From Marinilabilia salmonicolor JCM 21150 (GTDB lineage: Bacteria > Bacteroidota > Bacteroidia > Bacteroidales > Marinilabiliaceae): 64,000 nucleotides of DNA. Where the stretch lies: the NCBI RefSeq assembly GCF_000259075.1, contig NZ_AJKI01000011.1, positions 1 to 64,000 on the forward strand, read 5' to 3'. The position numbers and the translations under genes were made by a program. The notes under the pieces are model-generated. The model was not told the origin of the DNA and did no database searches. It saw only the letters and a program-made list of their open reading frames with translations. Within the stretch, counting starts at the first letter, position 1. The number at the start of each line of letters is the position of its first letter. Shown one piece after another: positions 8,168 through 18,259 of this stretch.

Positions 8168-8183
8168 AGTAAAAATACACCAC

Positions 8184-11100
8184 GTGGAAATAAGTACATT
8201 ACCTGCAACATTCGCCGGTCATAACAGTCTTGGAGTAATAAAAAAATGGACCCAATCCCCTGAAGGCAATGTAACCCTCAAGGGTCTTTCAGGGTCCGCG
8301 GCGGCACTTTTAGCAGCGGCGGCAAGTGATAAAGTCAAACATCTTTTTATACTTGAGGACAAAGAAGAAGCTGCCTATTTTTACCACGATCTGGTGCAAC
8401 TTTCAGGAGAAGAGAGGATTTTTTTCCTCCCCTCCACCTACAAAAGATCTCCCGAATTTGGTCAACCCGACAGCAACAACACCATCCTGAGAACAGAGGC
8501 ATTGGAACAGCTTCAAAACACTGACAGCTCTGCATTGGTTGTCACCCACTCTGAAGCTTTGATGGAAAAAGTGCCAACACGCACGGAACTTACCGGGCAA
8601 TCCATGACCATCAAAACAGGAGACAATCTGGATCCCGCATTTGTGGAAGACTTTCTGCAGGAATTATCATTCCAACGGGTGGATTTTGTTTATGAACCCG
8701 GTCAATATTCATTGCGTGGTTCCATCATTGACATTTTCTCTTTTTCCAATGAAGACCCCGTGCGGGTAGATTTTTTCGGAGACGAAGTGGAAAGCATCAG
8801 AACTTTCGACATAGAAAACCAGCTCTCGAAAAGAACTTTGGAACAAGTCACCCTGCTTCCGGATTTGGGCAAAAAACAGGAGGGAAAAGAATACATAACA
8901 CTTCCTGATTTTCTGGGAAAAGAAACAAGAATCTGGATTCAATCACCACGACAGGTATTTCAGAAAACAGAGACCATCTACCAAAAAGTAGAAACGAAAT
9001 ATCATCAGGAAAACAAAGGTGAAGAAATACCGGGGCTCCCCGCTCCCGAAGACCTGGTATCCTCCGGTGAACTAAAGTCTGCCTTTGATAACTATCCTCT
9101 CATCAACTGGGGAAGTATTATAAATAAAGACGTTAGCGGTCCGGTCATCGATTTTCAGACATCACCACAGCCGGTTTTTAAGAAAAATTTTGATCTGCTG
9201 GAAAAAGACATCCTTTCCAAACAGGAAGAAGGTTATCGAATCTTTATTCTATCAGACAATCCCCGCCAATTGGATCGTCTGCGGCAGATTTTCGAAGATC
9301 GTGGAAAATCTCTCAAATATGAAGAGATCAATCATGCATTACACGAAGGTTTTATCGATCATGAATTGAAACTTTGCGTTTACACCGATCATCAGATATT
9401 TGACCGTTATCATAAATTTTCGCTTCGAACGGATAAAGTCAGAGCGGCCCGCCAATCAATCTCCATCAAGGAACTTACCCGACTTAACCCCGGGGATTAT
9501 GTGGTACACATCGATCACGGAGTGGGGAAATTCGGCGGATTGGTAGCCTCAGAAGTAAACGGACAACAACAGGAAGCCATTAAGTTGATTTACCGGGACA
9601 ATGATGTGATACTCGTCAACATCCATTCGCTGCACCGCATCAGCAAATTTAAAGGCAAAGATGGGGAGCCACCCAAAATAAACAAACTGGGAACCGGAGC
9701 ATGGCAACGGGTTAAAGAAAAAACCAAGAAAAAAGTCAAGGACATTGCAAGAGAGCTTATCGCCCTGTATGCCGCCCGAAAATCACAACCCGGCTTTTCT
9801 TTTTCATCGGATAATTTCATGCAGAAAGAGCTGGAAGCATCCTTTATTTATGAAGACACCCCCGACCAGAATAAAGCAACGCAAGCAATCAAAGGGGATA
9901 TGGAAGAAAAAACGCCCATGGACAGACTTGTGTGCGGTGATGTGGGATTCGGCAAAACAGAACTGGCAGTGAGAGCTGCCTTTAAAGCAGTGACCGACAA
10001 CAAACAAGTGGCTGTACTGGTACCCACCACCATTTTGGCACTTCAACACTATCACACCTTCAGGGAAAGATTGAAAGATTTTCCCTGCAGCATAGAATAT
10101 GTAAGTCGCCTGAGAAAAACATCGTCCACCAAAAGGGTAATTAAAGAGGTTAAAGAAGGCAAAGTTGACATTGTCATCGGGACTCACCGCCTGGTAGGGA
10201 AAGATGTGGAATTTAAAGACCTGGGGTTGCTCATCATTGATGAAGAGCAGCGATTCGGGGTTGCCGTAAAAGAAAAGCTCAAGCGCATCAAAGTAAATGT
10301 GGATACATTGACGCTTACTGCGACTCCCATCCCCCGCACCCTACAGTTCTCTCTGATGGGAGCCCGTGATTTGTCCATTCTGAACACGGCCCCGCCCAAC
10401 AGACATCCGATTATTACTGAACTTCATACATTCAATGAACCCATCATCCGGGAGGCCATTTCTTACGAACTGGAACGCAACGGTCAGGTTTTCTTCATCA
10501 ACAACCGTGTCCACAACATATATGAGATGGAGAAAGCCATCAATCAGTGGATGCCGGAAGTAAAAACCGTAGTGGCCCATGGTCAGATGGAAGGCGCCAA
10601 GCTGGAAAACATTATGATGGAGTTCATCGAAGGTGAATACGATGTGCTGATTGCCACTACCATTATTGAATCGGGACTGGACATACCCAATGCCAACACT
10701 ATAATTATAAACAATGCACACCATTTCGGGCTGAGTGAACTACACCAGTTACGCGGACGAGTGGGGCGTTCGAACAAAAAAGCCTTCTGCTATTTATTGG
10801 CTCCTCCTTCCTCAACACTTACACAGGATGCACGACGACGATTGCACATCATTGAAGAATTTTCGGAACTGGGAAGCGGATTCAATATTGCCATGCAGGA
10901 TCTTGACATCCGGGGCGCCGGAAATATGCTGGGGGCCGAACAGAGCGGATATATTGCTGACATAGGCTATGAAACCTATCAACGGATTTTGCAGGAAGCA
11001 ATGCTTGAACTGCGCGAAGATGAATTCCCCGAACTCTTCAAAGATGAACCAAAACCGGGGGATGAAACAACCGCTTACACCCGCGATTGTCAGATTGAGA

Positions 11101-11543
11101 CTGATGAAGCAGTAAGAATTCCGGAAGATTACGTCAGCAATACCGCAGAGCGCATGGATCTGTATCGGGAGCTTGACAATATTGAAAAAGAAGAAGAACT
11201 TAAAACATTTGAAAACAACCTAACGGATCGGTTTGGTGCGACTCCAGTGTCCACACAATCGTTACTTGATGTGGTAAGAGTACGTATGAAAGCCAAAACA
11301 ATGGGCATAACACGTTTGCTGTTAAAGAATCACACGGCCCGGTTGCATTTTATTGACAATCAGCAATCCGGATTTTACCAATCAGAAACATTCGGCAAAA
11401 TTCTTCAATGGATACAACAACACCCCAAAGAAGTTCAAATGCAGCAGAAAAATGAAAAACTGGTACTCACCATAAAAAACATAAAAGGGATTACCAACCT
11501 GCTAGATAAGCTGAAGGAAATTACGACCCCATCTGCTCCTTAG
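8184..11543 (+). CDS. mfd: Transcription-repair coupling factor
   Basis: Removes RNA polymerase stalled at DNA lesions and recruits UvrA for nucleotide excision repair. 1119 residues, the family's normal length. Order of domains: UvrB-like N-terminal module (includes YEPGQYSLRGSIIDIF), the CarD-like RNA-polymerase interaction domain (LNPGDYVVHIDHGVGKF), Walker A CGDVGFGKTE, the IIDEEQRFG box, the helicase motifs through QLRGRVGRS, and the C-terminal TRCF domain. The start is GTG at 8184. Its 3' end overlaps the convergent receiver-PAS gene by 23 bases. Confidence 0.96.
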   Translation: MEISTLPATFAGHNSLGVIKKWTQSPEGNVTLKGLSGSAAALLAAAASDKVKHLFILEDKEEAAYFYHDLVQLSGEERIFFLPSTYKRSPEFGQPDSNNTILRTEALEQLQNTDSSALVVTHSEALMEKVPTRTELTGQSMTIKTGDNLDPAFVEDFLQELSFQRVDFVYEPGQYSLRGSIIDIFSFSNEDPVRVDFFGDEVESIRTFDIENQLSKRTLEQVTLLPDLGKKQEGKEYITLPDFLGKETRIWIQSPRQVFQKTETIYQKVETKYHQENKGEEIPGLPAPEDLVSSGELKSAFDNYPLINWGSIINKDVSGPVIDFQTSPQPVFKKNFDLLEKDILSKQEEGYRIFILSDNPRQLDRLRQIFEDRGKSLKYEEINHALHEGFIDHELKLCVYTDHQIFDRYHKFSLRTDKVRAARQSISIKELTRLNPGDYVVHIDHGVGKFGGLVASEVNGQQQEAIKLIYRDNDVILVNIHSLHRISKFKGKDGEPPKINKLGTGAWQRVKEKTKKKVKDIARELIALYAARKSQPGFSFSSDNFMQKELEASFIYEDTPDQNKATQAIKGDMEEKTPMDRLVCGDVGFGKTELAVRAAFKAVTDNKQVAVLVPTTILALQHYHTFRERLKDFPCSIEYVSRLRKTSSTKRVIKEVKEGKVDIVIGTHRLVGKDVEFKDLGLLIIDEEQRFGVAVKEKLKRIKVNVDTLTLTATPIPRTLQFSLMGARDLSILNTAPPNRHPIITELHTFNEPIIREAISYELERNGQVFFINNRVHNIYEMEKAINQWMPEVKTVVAHGQMEGAKLENIMMEFIEGEYDVLIATTIIESGLDIPNANTIIINNAHHFGLSELHQLRGRVGRSNKKAFCYLLAPPSSTLTQDARRRLHIIEEFSELGSGFNIAMQDLDIRGAGNMLGAEQSGYIADIGYETYQRILQEAMLELREDEFPELFKDEPKPGDETTAYTRDCQIETDEAVRIPEDYVSNTAERMDLYRELDNIEKEEELKTFENNLTDRFGATPVSTQSLLDVVRVRMKAKTMGITRLLLKNHTARLHFIDNQQSGFYQSETFGKILQWIQQHPKEVQMQQKNEKLVLTIKNIKGITNLLDKLKEITTPSAP

Positions 11544-12615
11544 GTATAGCCTCCTGCAGAACCACAAGAATCTTTTCGGCTTCCCCCAGCTCATTATTCA
11601 AAACATATCCCCGGCATTCCAGCCGATGAGTGGTAGTCTCAATGGCCATATTTACAGCATCCGCATTGCCCTGATTAAAAATATTGGCCAGAGCTCCCCT
11701 GTCGATGTTCATCCAGGGCCTCATGGTAAACACCGAGTGCCCACGCATATCAAAAGCAGGATTGACATATTCTCTGAAAGCAGGATTGTAATCCACCACT
11801 TCAAAAAGACGATTAATTACCAAAACAGGTCCGGTTCCGGTAAGGGCAGCCTCTTTCCACTTTTTAAGTTCATCAACACATGCCATGAAACCGGATATTT
11901 CGACCAACCCAAACTGAAATGCAGGTCTTTGATTAAAAAGAATCCTGGAGGCATGCACCATAACCTTCAATGGTTTTTGGTGAAAAGTTTTTATCTGAAG
12001 ATGAAAAGGCTCAATCTCCTCTGAAGTATCATCAGCAAGAACACTTTCCAACATAGGGACAAATTCATCATCCACAAAATCGACCAGGGAGGTTCCCACA
12101 ATATCCTCCATATAATGAGTTTTAAACAAATCGAGCGCCAGATTATTCAGATACCTGATAACCCCATCCTGAACAATGGTCATTGCTATGGGAGCTTTGG
12201 AAATATAATTGCGAAAGCTTTGTTCTCTTCGTTTTTGGTCCACATCCGCTTTATGCTTGTAATAAGCCAGTTCCATGGTAATTCCCAACTCTTTTTTTGT
12301 AATTGGTTTTACCAGGTACCCATACGAATTGGAGAAAACAGCCCGTTCCACCACCTCATGACTAGTGTCGCTGGAAACAAAAATAACAGGAACTTCGCAC
12401 TCTCTCTGAATATGCTCTGCCGCCTGAATACCATCCAAATCACCTTCGAGATGTATATCCATCAAAACAATGTCAGGTTTATTGGATTTACACTCCTCTA
12501 ACGCTGCAACTCCATCTTTACATCGTCCGATAATATCGAAGCCTAAATCCTTAAGAAACAAAGAAAATATTGCGGAGATGAAACGATCATCTTCAACTAC
12601 CAGAACTTTTCGCAT
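11521..12615 (-). CDS. Response regulator with PAS domains and no output domain
   Basis: 364 residues from ATG 12615 (the TTG four codons upstream gives MYHI and is rejected because MRKVLVVEDD is a standard receiver start). Receiver domain, residues 1-120, with D9/D10, phospho-acceptor D53 in VLMDIHLEG, and K103 in LVKPIT. One PAS-like domain follows at about 130-235 and a second, more diverged one at about 245-355. No DNA-binding, GGDEF, HPt or kinase domain is present, so it probably relays or senses through protein contacts. No partner kinase lies nearby. Convergent overlap with mfd. Confidence 0.82.
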   Translation of the reverse strand: MRKVLVVEDDRFISAIFSLFLKDLGFDIIGRCKDGVAALEECKSNKPDIVLMDIHLEGDLDGIQAAEHIQRECEVPVIFVSSDTSHEVVERAVFSNSYGYLVKPITKKELGITMELAYYKHKADVDQKRREQSFRNYISKAPIAMTIVQDGVIRYLNNLALDLFKTHYMEDIVGTSLVDFVDDEFVPMLESVLADDTSEEIEPFHLQIKTFHQKPLKVMVHASRILFNQRPAFQFGLVEISGFMACVDELKKWKEAALTGTGPVLVINRLFEVVDYNPAFREYVNPAFDMRGHSVFTMRPWMNIDRGALANIFNQGNADAVNMAIETTTHRLECRGYVLNNELGEAEKILVVLQEAIPKEQMGS

Positions 12616-12689
12616 AATATGGTACAATTTTTGGGAACATTCCCCAAACCAAAAAAAGTTGAGTTAACCTTTTAATTCATAAATCAGGT

Positions 12690-12698
12690 TAAATTTGC
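12690..12698 (+). promoter_or_regulatory. Candidate -7 element for the coaX operon
   Basis: TAAATTTGC, full match to TAnnTTTGC. Its position makes the TTG at 12700 an unlikely start for coaX and supports ATG 12754, which leaves a leader of about 50 bases. The nearest TTG lies 28 bases upstream, too far, so the -33 element is weak. Confidence 0.5.
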
Positions 12699-12753
12699 TT
12701 TGGAAAAACCGACAAATATTCAACAAAACGGCCCTTTAATAACATTTCAGAAC

Positions 12754-13470
12754 ATGAATTTAGCGATTGATCAGGGAAATAGCAGTACCAAACTTGGTTT
12801 TTTTGACAAGGGGAAATTAATTGCCACTTACAAGCTGGTTTTCCTTGACAAAAAAGTCATCTCTGAATTGATAAAACGGTACCGTCCGAACAATATTATT
12901 TTATCATCAGTAACAGATCAAACAAAGGAACTTGAGCAAATATCCGGAAATATTCCGGGACAATTTCTTGTTTTTGATCATCTTACTCCAATTCCGGTTA
13001 AGAATGGATACAAAACTCCGGAGACACTGGGGAAAGACCGGCTGGCTGCAGTCATTGGGGCGGCGGCCATTTACCCGGACATCCCATTACTCGTCATAGA
13101 TGCCGGCACCGCCATTACTTTTGATCTTTATCACGACCATGTTTATTACGGCGGCAATATTTCACCGGGATTAAAAATGCGATTTGCCGCCCTTCATCAG
13201 CAAACCAGCAGATTGCCTGAAACAACAACCGGCGACACCCCCTTCTGGGGCAAGACCACTGAAGAGGCCATTCGCTCAGGAGTTCAGAATAGTTTGTTAA
13301 TGGAATTTGAGGGATATATTAAAAAAGTAAAGAAACAATACCCAGATGCAAAGACCGTCTTAACCGGAGGAGATGCAGATTTTTTTGTCAGCTACACAAA
13401 AAGTATCATCTTTGCACAACCAAATCTTGTACTTTCCGGACTAAACCGAATAATTGAATACAATGCATAA
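12754..13470 (+). CDS. coaX: Type III pantothenate kinase
   Basis: First step of coenzyme A synthesis. 238 residues from ATG 12754, opening MNLAIDQGNSSTKLG, the ASKHA phosphate-1 motif that is near the N-terminus in this family. Further motifs: GKDRLAAVIGA, the VIDAGTAITFD phosphate-2 block and GGNISPGLKMR. A TTG start at 12700 would add 18 residues but would overlap the -7 element. The last bases overlap the start of the outer-membrane protein gene (ATGCATAA), indicating co-transcription. Confidence 0.92.
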   Translation: MNLAIDQGNSSTKLGFFDKGKLIATYKLVFLDKKVISELIKRYRPNNIILSSVTDQTKELEQISGNIPGQFLVFDHLTPIPVKNGYKTPETLGKDRLAAVIGAAAIYPDIPLLVIDAGTAITFDLYHDHVYYGGNISPGLKMRFAALHQQTSRLPETTTGDTPFWGKTTEEAIRSGVQNSLLMEFEGYIKKVKKQYPDAKTVLTGGDADFFVSYTKSIIFAQPNLVLSGLNRIIEYNA

Positions 13471-14737
13471 AAACAACAGATACCACATCCTTTTGCTATT
13501 GGCACTTTTGATTTCAACTGCTGCATTTGGCCAAAAAAGAACCTTTTCTCCCTTTTCCCGCTACGGCATTGGTGAGTTAAACACCTCCGGATTCGGACAA
13601 AACGCCGCAATGGGTAATACCGGAATCGGTCTCAAAAGTGACAACCATCTTAACATTCTCAATCCTGCATCCTACTCCGGCATAGACACCATGTCGTTCT
13701 TTTTTGAAGCAGGAATTTCAGGATTTACACAAGATTTCTCCAGTGGAGGGGGAAACGAGACCTACAATAATGTTGACTTTAGCTATTTTGCCATGGGATT
13801 CCCAATAACAAGGAACATTCATGCTACCATGGGATTACGGCCGTTTTCCAACTCAGGATACAAATTTGAATTCTCGGATGGTACAAGCCTCAACAAAGCC
13901 ATAGGAAGCGGAAACCTTTCAACCGTTTACGGAGGAGTCTCAATAATACCGGCCCCCAATTTTTCTTTAGGAGCTCATGCCAGCTATATTTTCGGGAATA
14001 TTCAGCACACCACTTTTATTGAATTTCCGGAGGATGCTGATGCCTATAAATATGGTGTACAATCAGAAATTCACGCCAGCGACTTCTTCATAGATCTGGG
14101 AGCTCAATACACCCATCAGATTTCCGACGAGAAGTCCATGACTTTTGGTTTCACCTATCGTCCCCAGGCTTCCCTGAAAGGAGATTTTCAAAGAACAGTG
14201 GCCAAAGGAGCCAGTTACTCGGAGGACGGAAAACTTTTCGGGGCAAACATTATAATTCCTGAAGCAACGGACACATCGGATGTTTCAGGTTTTGACATGG
14301 CGCAATCCATCGGCGTGGGAGTTTCCTACAAAAGCGGGGACCGATTGTTACTTGCTGCAGATTACACCATGGCCAACTGGGGAGATGTGGATTTCCCCGA
14401 CACTCATACCCAAACCACCAACAGCACTCAACTTTCGGCCGGTGCACAATACACCCCCGACAGCCGTTCACAAAACTATCTGGCACGCATGAAATACCGG
14501 GCCGGAGTAAAGTTCGGTGAAGAGTACATTCGAATTGGAGATGACAAAATCAATAACTTTGGCATAACTTTTGGAATAGGTTTACCATACAACCGATCAA
14601 AAACCTCGGTCAATCTGGTTTTTGAATACGGAAACAGAAAGCCAACGGGCAATCTGGATATGTCAGAAACCTATGGAAAAGTAACATTGAATTTCACTTT
14701 CCATGAGTTCTGGTTTAACAAATGGAAGTTCCAGTAA
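13463..14737 (+). CDS. Outer-membrane beta-barrel protein (FadL/OmpP1-like organisation)
   Basis: 424 residues from ATG 13463, with signal peptide ending AAFGQ (about residues 1-22). The mature protein begins with a conserved-looking FSPFSRYGIGELNTSGF and is rich in alternating aromatic/polar strands, ending in an aromatic-rich strand (FHEFWFNKWKFQ), typical of an outer-membrane barrel. An early GNTGIGL-NILNPASYSGID section recalls the FadL-type N-terminal plug. Overlaps coaX by 8 bases. In Bacteroidota this position beside coaX and lptC commonly holds a barrel of unknown substrate. Confidence 0.8.
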   Translation: MHKNNRYHILLLLALLISTAAFGQKRTFSPFSRYGIGELNTSGFGQNAAMGNTGIGLKSDNHLNILNPASYSGIDTMSFFFEAGISGFTQDFSSGGGNETYNNVDFSYFAMGFPITRNIHATMGLRPFSNSGYKFEFSDGTSLNKAIGSGNLSTVYGGVSIIPAPNFSLGAHASYIFGNIQHTTFIEFPEDADAYKYGVQSEIHASDFFIDLGAQYTHQISDEKSMTFGFTYRPQASLKGDFQRTVAKGASYSEDGKLFGANIIIPEATDTSDVSGFDMAQSIGVGVSYKSGDRLLLAADYTMANWGDVDFPDTHTQTTNSTQLSAGAQYTPDSRSQNYLARMKYRAGVKFGEEYIRIGDDKINNFGITFGIGLPYNRSKTSVNLVFEYGNRKPTGNLDMSETYGKVTLNFTFHEFWFNKWKFQ

Positions 14738-14778
14738 ATCAAACTCAGAAATCAAAAGAATTTTTCTGATATTTTAAT

Positions 14779-14787
14779 TACCTTTGC
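14779..14787 (+). promoter_or_regulatory. Candidate -7 element for the TPR-lptC segment
   Basis: TACCTTTGC, full -7 match, about 150 bases before the TPR protein start. No TTG lies at the expected distance. It would give a long leader, in an otherwise featureless 197-base gap. Confidence 0.42.
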
Positions 14788-14934
14788 AGCTGTTTTTAAA
14801 AATATGCCTTTTTTAACTGGGTATCATCAATTCAAATAAAGAAAAAGAAGTCTTTAAAGCAAAGTAAAACAAAATATCAGATCAGAATCAGTTTTAAAAA
14901 GACTGTTTAAGGTTACAAACAAAAAATAATTCTC

Positions 14935-16290
14935 ATGAAAGCGTTTGCAATTATAACTTTAGGATTGCTGTTGTCAACAGTCCAGACCTTTTCACAAAAA
15001 GGTCTGGAAGACGGATCGAAGTACGGACACGGAGAAGACAGCATTCAATGTCTAAAAAACCTCTCACTTTATACCGAGCTTGTAAAACAAGATCGTTATG
15101 ATGAGGCTTTGCCTTATTGGGAAACTGCATTCAACGAATGCCCATTGTCCACCAGAAGACTTTACACTGATGGTGAGAAAATCATGGAACACAAAATAAA
15201 GCATGCAGAGAATCAGGCTGAAAAAGATAAATACTTCGATGAATTGATGAATGTTTATGATCAGCGCATGAAGTACTTTGGCGATCATTCCCGTTATGGC
15301 ATTCCATACATCAAAGGGAAAAAAGCCATCTCCATGCTGGATTACAAAAAAGATGACAGTGAAATCAGGAAAGAAGCGTATGGTTTGCTCAAGGAATCTG
15401 TTGAAGGAGACGGTGAATCTACACAGCCTGCTGTCCTCGGCATTTTCATGACCAGCACTGTTGCCATGTTTAACGATGGTGAAATTCAGGCTGAGGATGT
15501 GGTTAACAACTACACAACCATTATTGATTTGCTGAATGCTCAGATAGAAAATCCCAAGATGGCTAAATACAAAGGCACGCTTGAAGATTTGGCCGGCAAA
15601 ATCGAAGAACTTTTTGGCCGTAGCGGTGCAGCAGATTGCAATACACTGGACAGAATTTTCTCTCCCCAGTTGGATGAGCATAAAGAAGACCTTCCCTGGT
15701 TGAAGCGTGTAAGCCGTTTGCTGGCAAATGAAATGTGTGAAGACATGGATCTGCTCTACAAAGTATCAGAATACCAGCACAACATCGAACCATCGCATTC
15801 ATCTGCTTACGGACTGGCTCGTATGTATCTGAAATCGGGAGATACTGACCGTGCTTCAGGTTATTATAAAGAAGCCATCAACCTGGTAGAGGATGATGGA
15901 CAAAAAGCCAAATATTACTATCAGTTAGGATTGGTTAATCTGGCAGGAAACAATTTCTCCTCAGCCCGATCCAATGCATTAAAAGCTATTGAAGCTAATC
16001 CGGAATGGGGACAGCCTTACATCCTGATAGGGAAAGCATACGCCACATCAGCATCTGCTATAGGCGACGATGAGTTCACACACAAAACAGCCTACTGGGC
16101 TGCAGTGGATAAGTTCATTCGAGCAAAATCTGTAGATCCTGAAGTAGCTGACGAAGCCAACAACCTGATTAACGTATATGTGAAGCACTTCCCCGAAGAA
16201 AAAGAGATTTTCTTCCAGGGACTCGAAAAAGGCGGTTCATACACTGTAGGTGGTTGGATTGGTGAGCGTACAACTGTTAGAAGCAAATAA
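14935..16290 (+). CDS. Periplasmic or exported tetratricopeptide-repeat protein
   Basis: 451 residues with a cleavable signal peptide (MKAFAIITLGLLLSTVQTFSQ). TPR-like helices are visible at about 40-75 (YDEALPYWETAFNECP) and about 285-365 (AYGLARMYLKSGDTDRASGYY, YYQLGLVNLAGNNFSSARSNA, WGQPYILIGKAY). The function is not known; it is a scaffold type. It sits between a barrel protein and LptC, so a role in outer-membrane assembly or LPS export is possible but is inference. Confidence 0.83.
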   Translation: MKAFAIITLGLLLSTVQTFSQKGLEDGSKYGHGEDSIQCLKNLSLYTELVKQDRYDEALPYWETAFNECPLSTRRLYTDGEKIMEHKIKHAENQAEKDKYFDELMNVYDQRMKYFGDHSRYGIPYIKGKKAISMLDYKKDDSEIRKEAYGLLKESVEGDGESTQPAVLGIFMTSTVAMFNDGEIQAEDVVNNYTTIIDLLNAQIENPKMAKYKGTLEDLAGKIEELFGRSGAADCNTLDRIFSPQLDEHKEDLPWLKRVSRLLANEMCEDMDLLYKVSEYQHNIEPSHSSAYGLARMYLKSGDTDRASGYYKEAINLVEDDGQKAKYYYQLGLVNLAGNNFSSARSNALKAIEANPEWGQPYILIGKAYATSASAIGDDEFTHKTAYWAAVDKFIRAKSVDPEVADEANNLINVYVKHFPEEKEIFFQGLEKGGSYTVGGWIGERTTVRSK

Positions 16291-16343
16291 TAATCTTTGC
16301 AGACAAAAAAAACAGCAATTCACTTGCTGACACTAAACAACAG

Positions 16344-16937
16344 ATGAACCACAGATTTAAACACGATAAATCCAAAATACAAACAGCAGGCAGTATTTTT
16401 TTACTGCTTGCTGTTCTTGTTTTGTTTACCTCCTGCCAATCGAATACCTCTGAAGAGATACAGGCTGCAGTAGATGAGGAAAACCTTCCCTCTTTGTCGG
16501 TTAAAGATCTGGAAACAGCCGTTACAGATTCCGGCCGAATTGCTTATCGGTTTATCACCCCGGAAATGAATCAGTACGAAAACCTGGAAAAACCTTATAC
16601 AGAATTTCCGGAAGGCTTACATTTGATTATTTACAATCAACAGGAAGAAATAGATGCTCAGATAAAAAGCAAGTATGCCATTTATCATGAAAGTGAGGAT
16701 CTCTGGGAACTTCAAAACGATGTGGAAGCTGTCAACTTCAAAAATGAGGTCATCAACACCGAACAGCTGTTCTGGGATTCACGAAAACACATCATCTATT
16801 CGGACGAGTTCATTAAAATTACCACTGATAAGGAAATACTTACCGGCTACGGATTTGAGTCGGATGAACGACTGGAAAACTATACCATCAAGAGAATTAG
16901 TGGAATATTAAGTGTGCAAGAGAACCAGTCGGAGTAA
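16344..16937 (+). CDS. lptC: LPS export ABC transporter periplasmic protein LptC
   Basis: 197 residues. The N-terminal membrane segment (residues 14-31) ends in FTSC (Cys31), a lipobox, so the Bacteroidota form is probably a lipoprotein. The remainder fits the LptC/OstA beta-jellyroll: ITPEMNQYENLEKPYTEFPEGL, then LWELQNDVEAVNFKNEVINTEQLFWD and GYGFESDERLENYTIKRISG, the repeated strand pattern with a terminal GFxSDxxLxxYxI signature. It would bridge LptBFG and LptA in lipopolysaccharide transport. Neighbours (TPR protein, GldE-like, PpiD-like) are the common Bacteroidota arrangement. Confidence 0.88.
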   Translation: MNHRFKHDKSKIQTAGSIFLLLAVLVLFTSCQSNTSEEIQAAVDEENLPSLSVKDLETAVTDSGRIAYRFITPEMNQYENLEKPYTEFPEGLHLIIYNQQEEIDAQIKSKYAIYHESEDLWELQNDVEAVNFKNEVINTEQLFWDSRKHIIYSDEFIKITTDKEILTGYGFESDERLENYTIKRISGILSVQENQSE

Positions 16938-16993
16938 CTCCCGATCACAAAGATTTTTATTACCTTGCGATTCAGACTGCTATCAACTGAGTA

Positions 16994-18259
16994 ATGGAAT
17001 ATTTACCAATCATTATTGCAACCATACTGTTTTCGGCTTTTTTTTCAGGTAGTGAAATGGCATTTCTCTCTGCCAATAAATTACTGATTGAACTCAACAG
17101 ACGAAAAAATCCGAGAATCGCGCGCCTCATTGACCGTTTTCTCCGAAAGCCGGGAATGTTTATCACCACCATTCTCATTGGCAACAATATTGCGCTGGTA
17201 GTTTATGGTATTTACATGGGCCAATTGTTTGAACCAATGATTGCACGGTATTTTTCATCTGATTTTGCCATTTTATTGCTTCAAACGCTGATATCGACAC
17301 TCATTATTCTGATAACAGCAGAGTTCCTGCCCAAAATACTATTCCGCCTCAATCCCGTTTTCACCCTGAATATGTTCAGCATACCACTGACATTATTTTA
17401 CGGAACATTCTTCCCAATTTCACGACTCACGGTCGGGGCATCCAATTTTCTGCTTAAGAAATTTGGGAACTCAACTGAAGCCATTTCTACAGAAGATCTT
17501 GTAATAGGACGTTTGGACTTTAACCACCTGCTGGAAGAGCATCAGGAGCAAAATGCCACCGATAGTAGCGTGCCCCAGGAAGTCAAATTCCTTAAAAATG
17601 CGTTAGATTTCTCTTCGGTAAAAATACGTGAGTGTACCATCCCCAGAACAGATCTGGAGGCCATTGATGCAGAAGAATCCATTGAGAATCTGAGACAAAA
17701 ATTCATTGACAGCGGTCATTCCAAGATTCTTGTATTCAAAGAGAACATTGACAACATCGTTGGCTATATTCATGTTTCAGAGCTTTTTAAACATCCGCGA
17801 AAGCTAAAAAACATCATTAACCCCATCAGTATTGTTCCCGAAACAATGACCGCCAATAAATTACTGGAAATATTCACCAAAGAACACCGCAGTATCGCAC
17901 TGGTGGTAGATGAATTTGGAGGTACCGCAGGTATTGTAACGCTGGAGGACATTCTTGAAGAGATCTTTGGAGAAATAGATGATGAGCACGACATCTCGGA
18001 TCTTGTTGAAAAGCAGGTTGACGACCAGAAATATCATTTATCGGCACGTTTTGAGGTGGATTATCTAAATGAAAAGTATCCCCTTGACCTTCCGGTTTCT
18101 GATGAATATGAAACTCTTGCCGGAATGATTCTCAATTTTAACGAATCCATCCCCACGATTGGCGAAGAAATAAAGATTCCCGGCTTCACCGTCCGCATTC
18201 TGGATGCCACCAGTTCCAAAATTGAATTGGTTGAACTCATCAAACAGACTGAAGAATAA
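16994..18259 (+). CDS. CNNM/HlyC-CorC family membrane protein, GldE-like
   Basis: 421 residues. An N-terminal DUF21/CNNM transmembrane domain (about 1-150; FSGSEMAFLSANK and GNNIALVVYG), paired CBS domains (about 210-335, including IPRTDLEAIDAEE and VVDEFGGTAGIVTLEDILEEIFGEI) and a C-terminal CorC/HlyC domain. Family members are implicated in divalent-cation transport; in gliding Bacteroidota GldE is of this type and works with the GldD lipoprotein, which is not in the window. So GldE-like describes the family, not proven motility. Starts 56 bases after lptC. Confidence 0.85.
   Translation: MEYLPIIIATILFSAFFSGSEMAFLSANKLLIELNRRKNPRIARLIDRFLRKPGMFITTILIGNNIALVVYGIYMGQLFEPMIARYFSSDFAILLLQTLISTLIILITAEFLPKILFRLNPVFTLNMFSIPLTLFYGTFFPISRLTVGASNFLLKKFGNSTEAISTEDLVIGRLDFNHLLEEHQEQNATDSSVPQEVKFLKNALDFSSVKIRECTIPRTDLEAIDAEESIENLRQKFIDSGHSKILVFKENIDNIVGYIHVSELFKHPRKLKNIINPISIVPETMTANKLLEIFTKEHRSIALVVDEFGGTAGIVTLEDILEEIFGEIDDEHDISDLVEKQVDDQKYHLSARFEVDYLNEKYPLDLPVSDEYETLAGMILNFNESIPTIGEEIKIPGFTVRILDATSSKIELVELIKQTEE

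Larger units (their letters stand above)
7579..8183. other. Intergenic region dominated by a composite repeat
   Basis: Divergent region between lysC and mfd. It holds the aacgcagagacgcaatgacgc phrase near 7682 that falsely extends the lysC frame, then the family 2 repeat at 7818-8090 with a nested insert, then the mfd promoter. No coding sequence is supported; the frame at 7873-8082 is a translation of the repeat. Confidence 0.7.
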
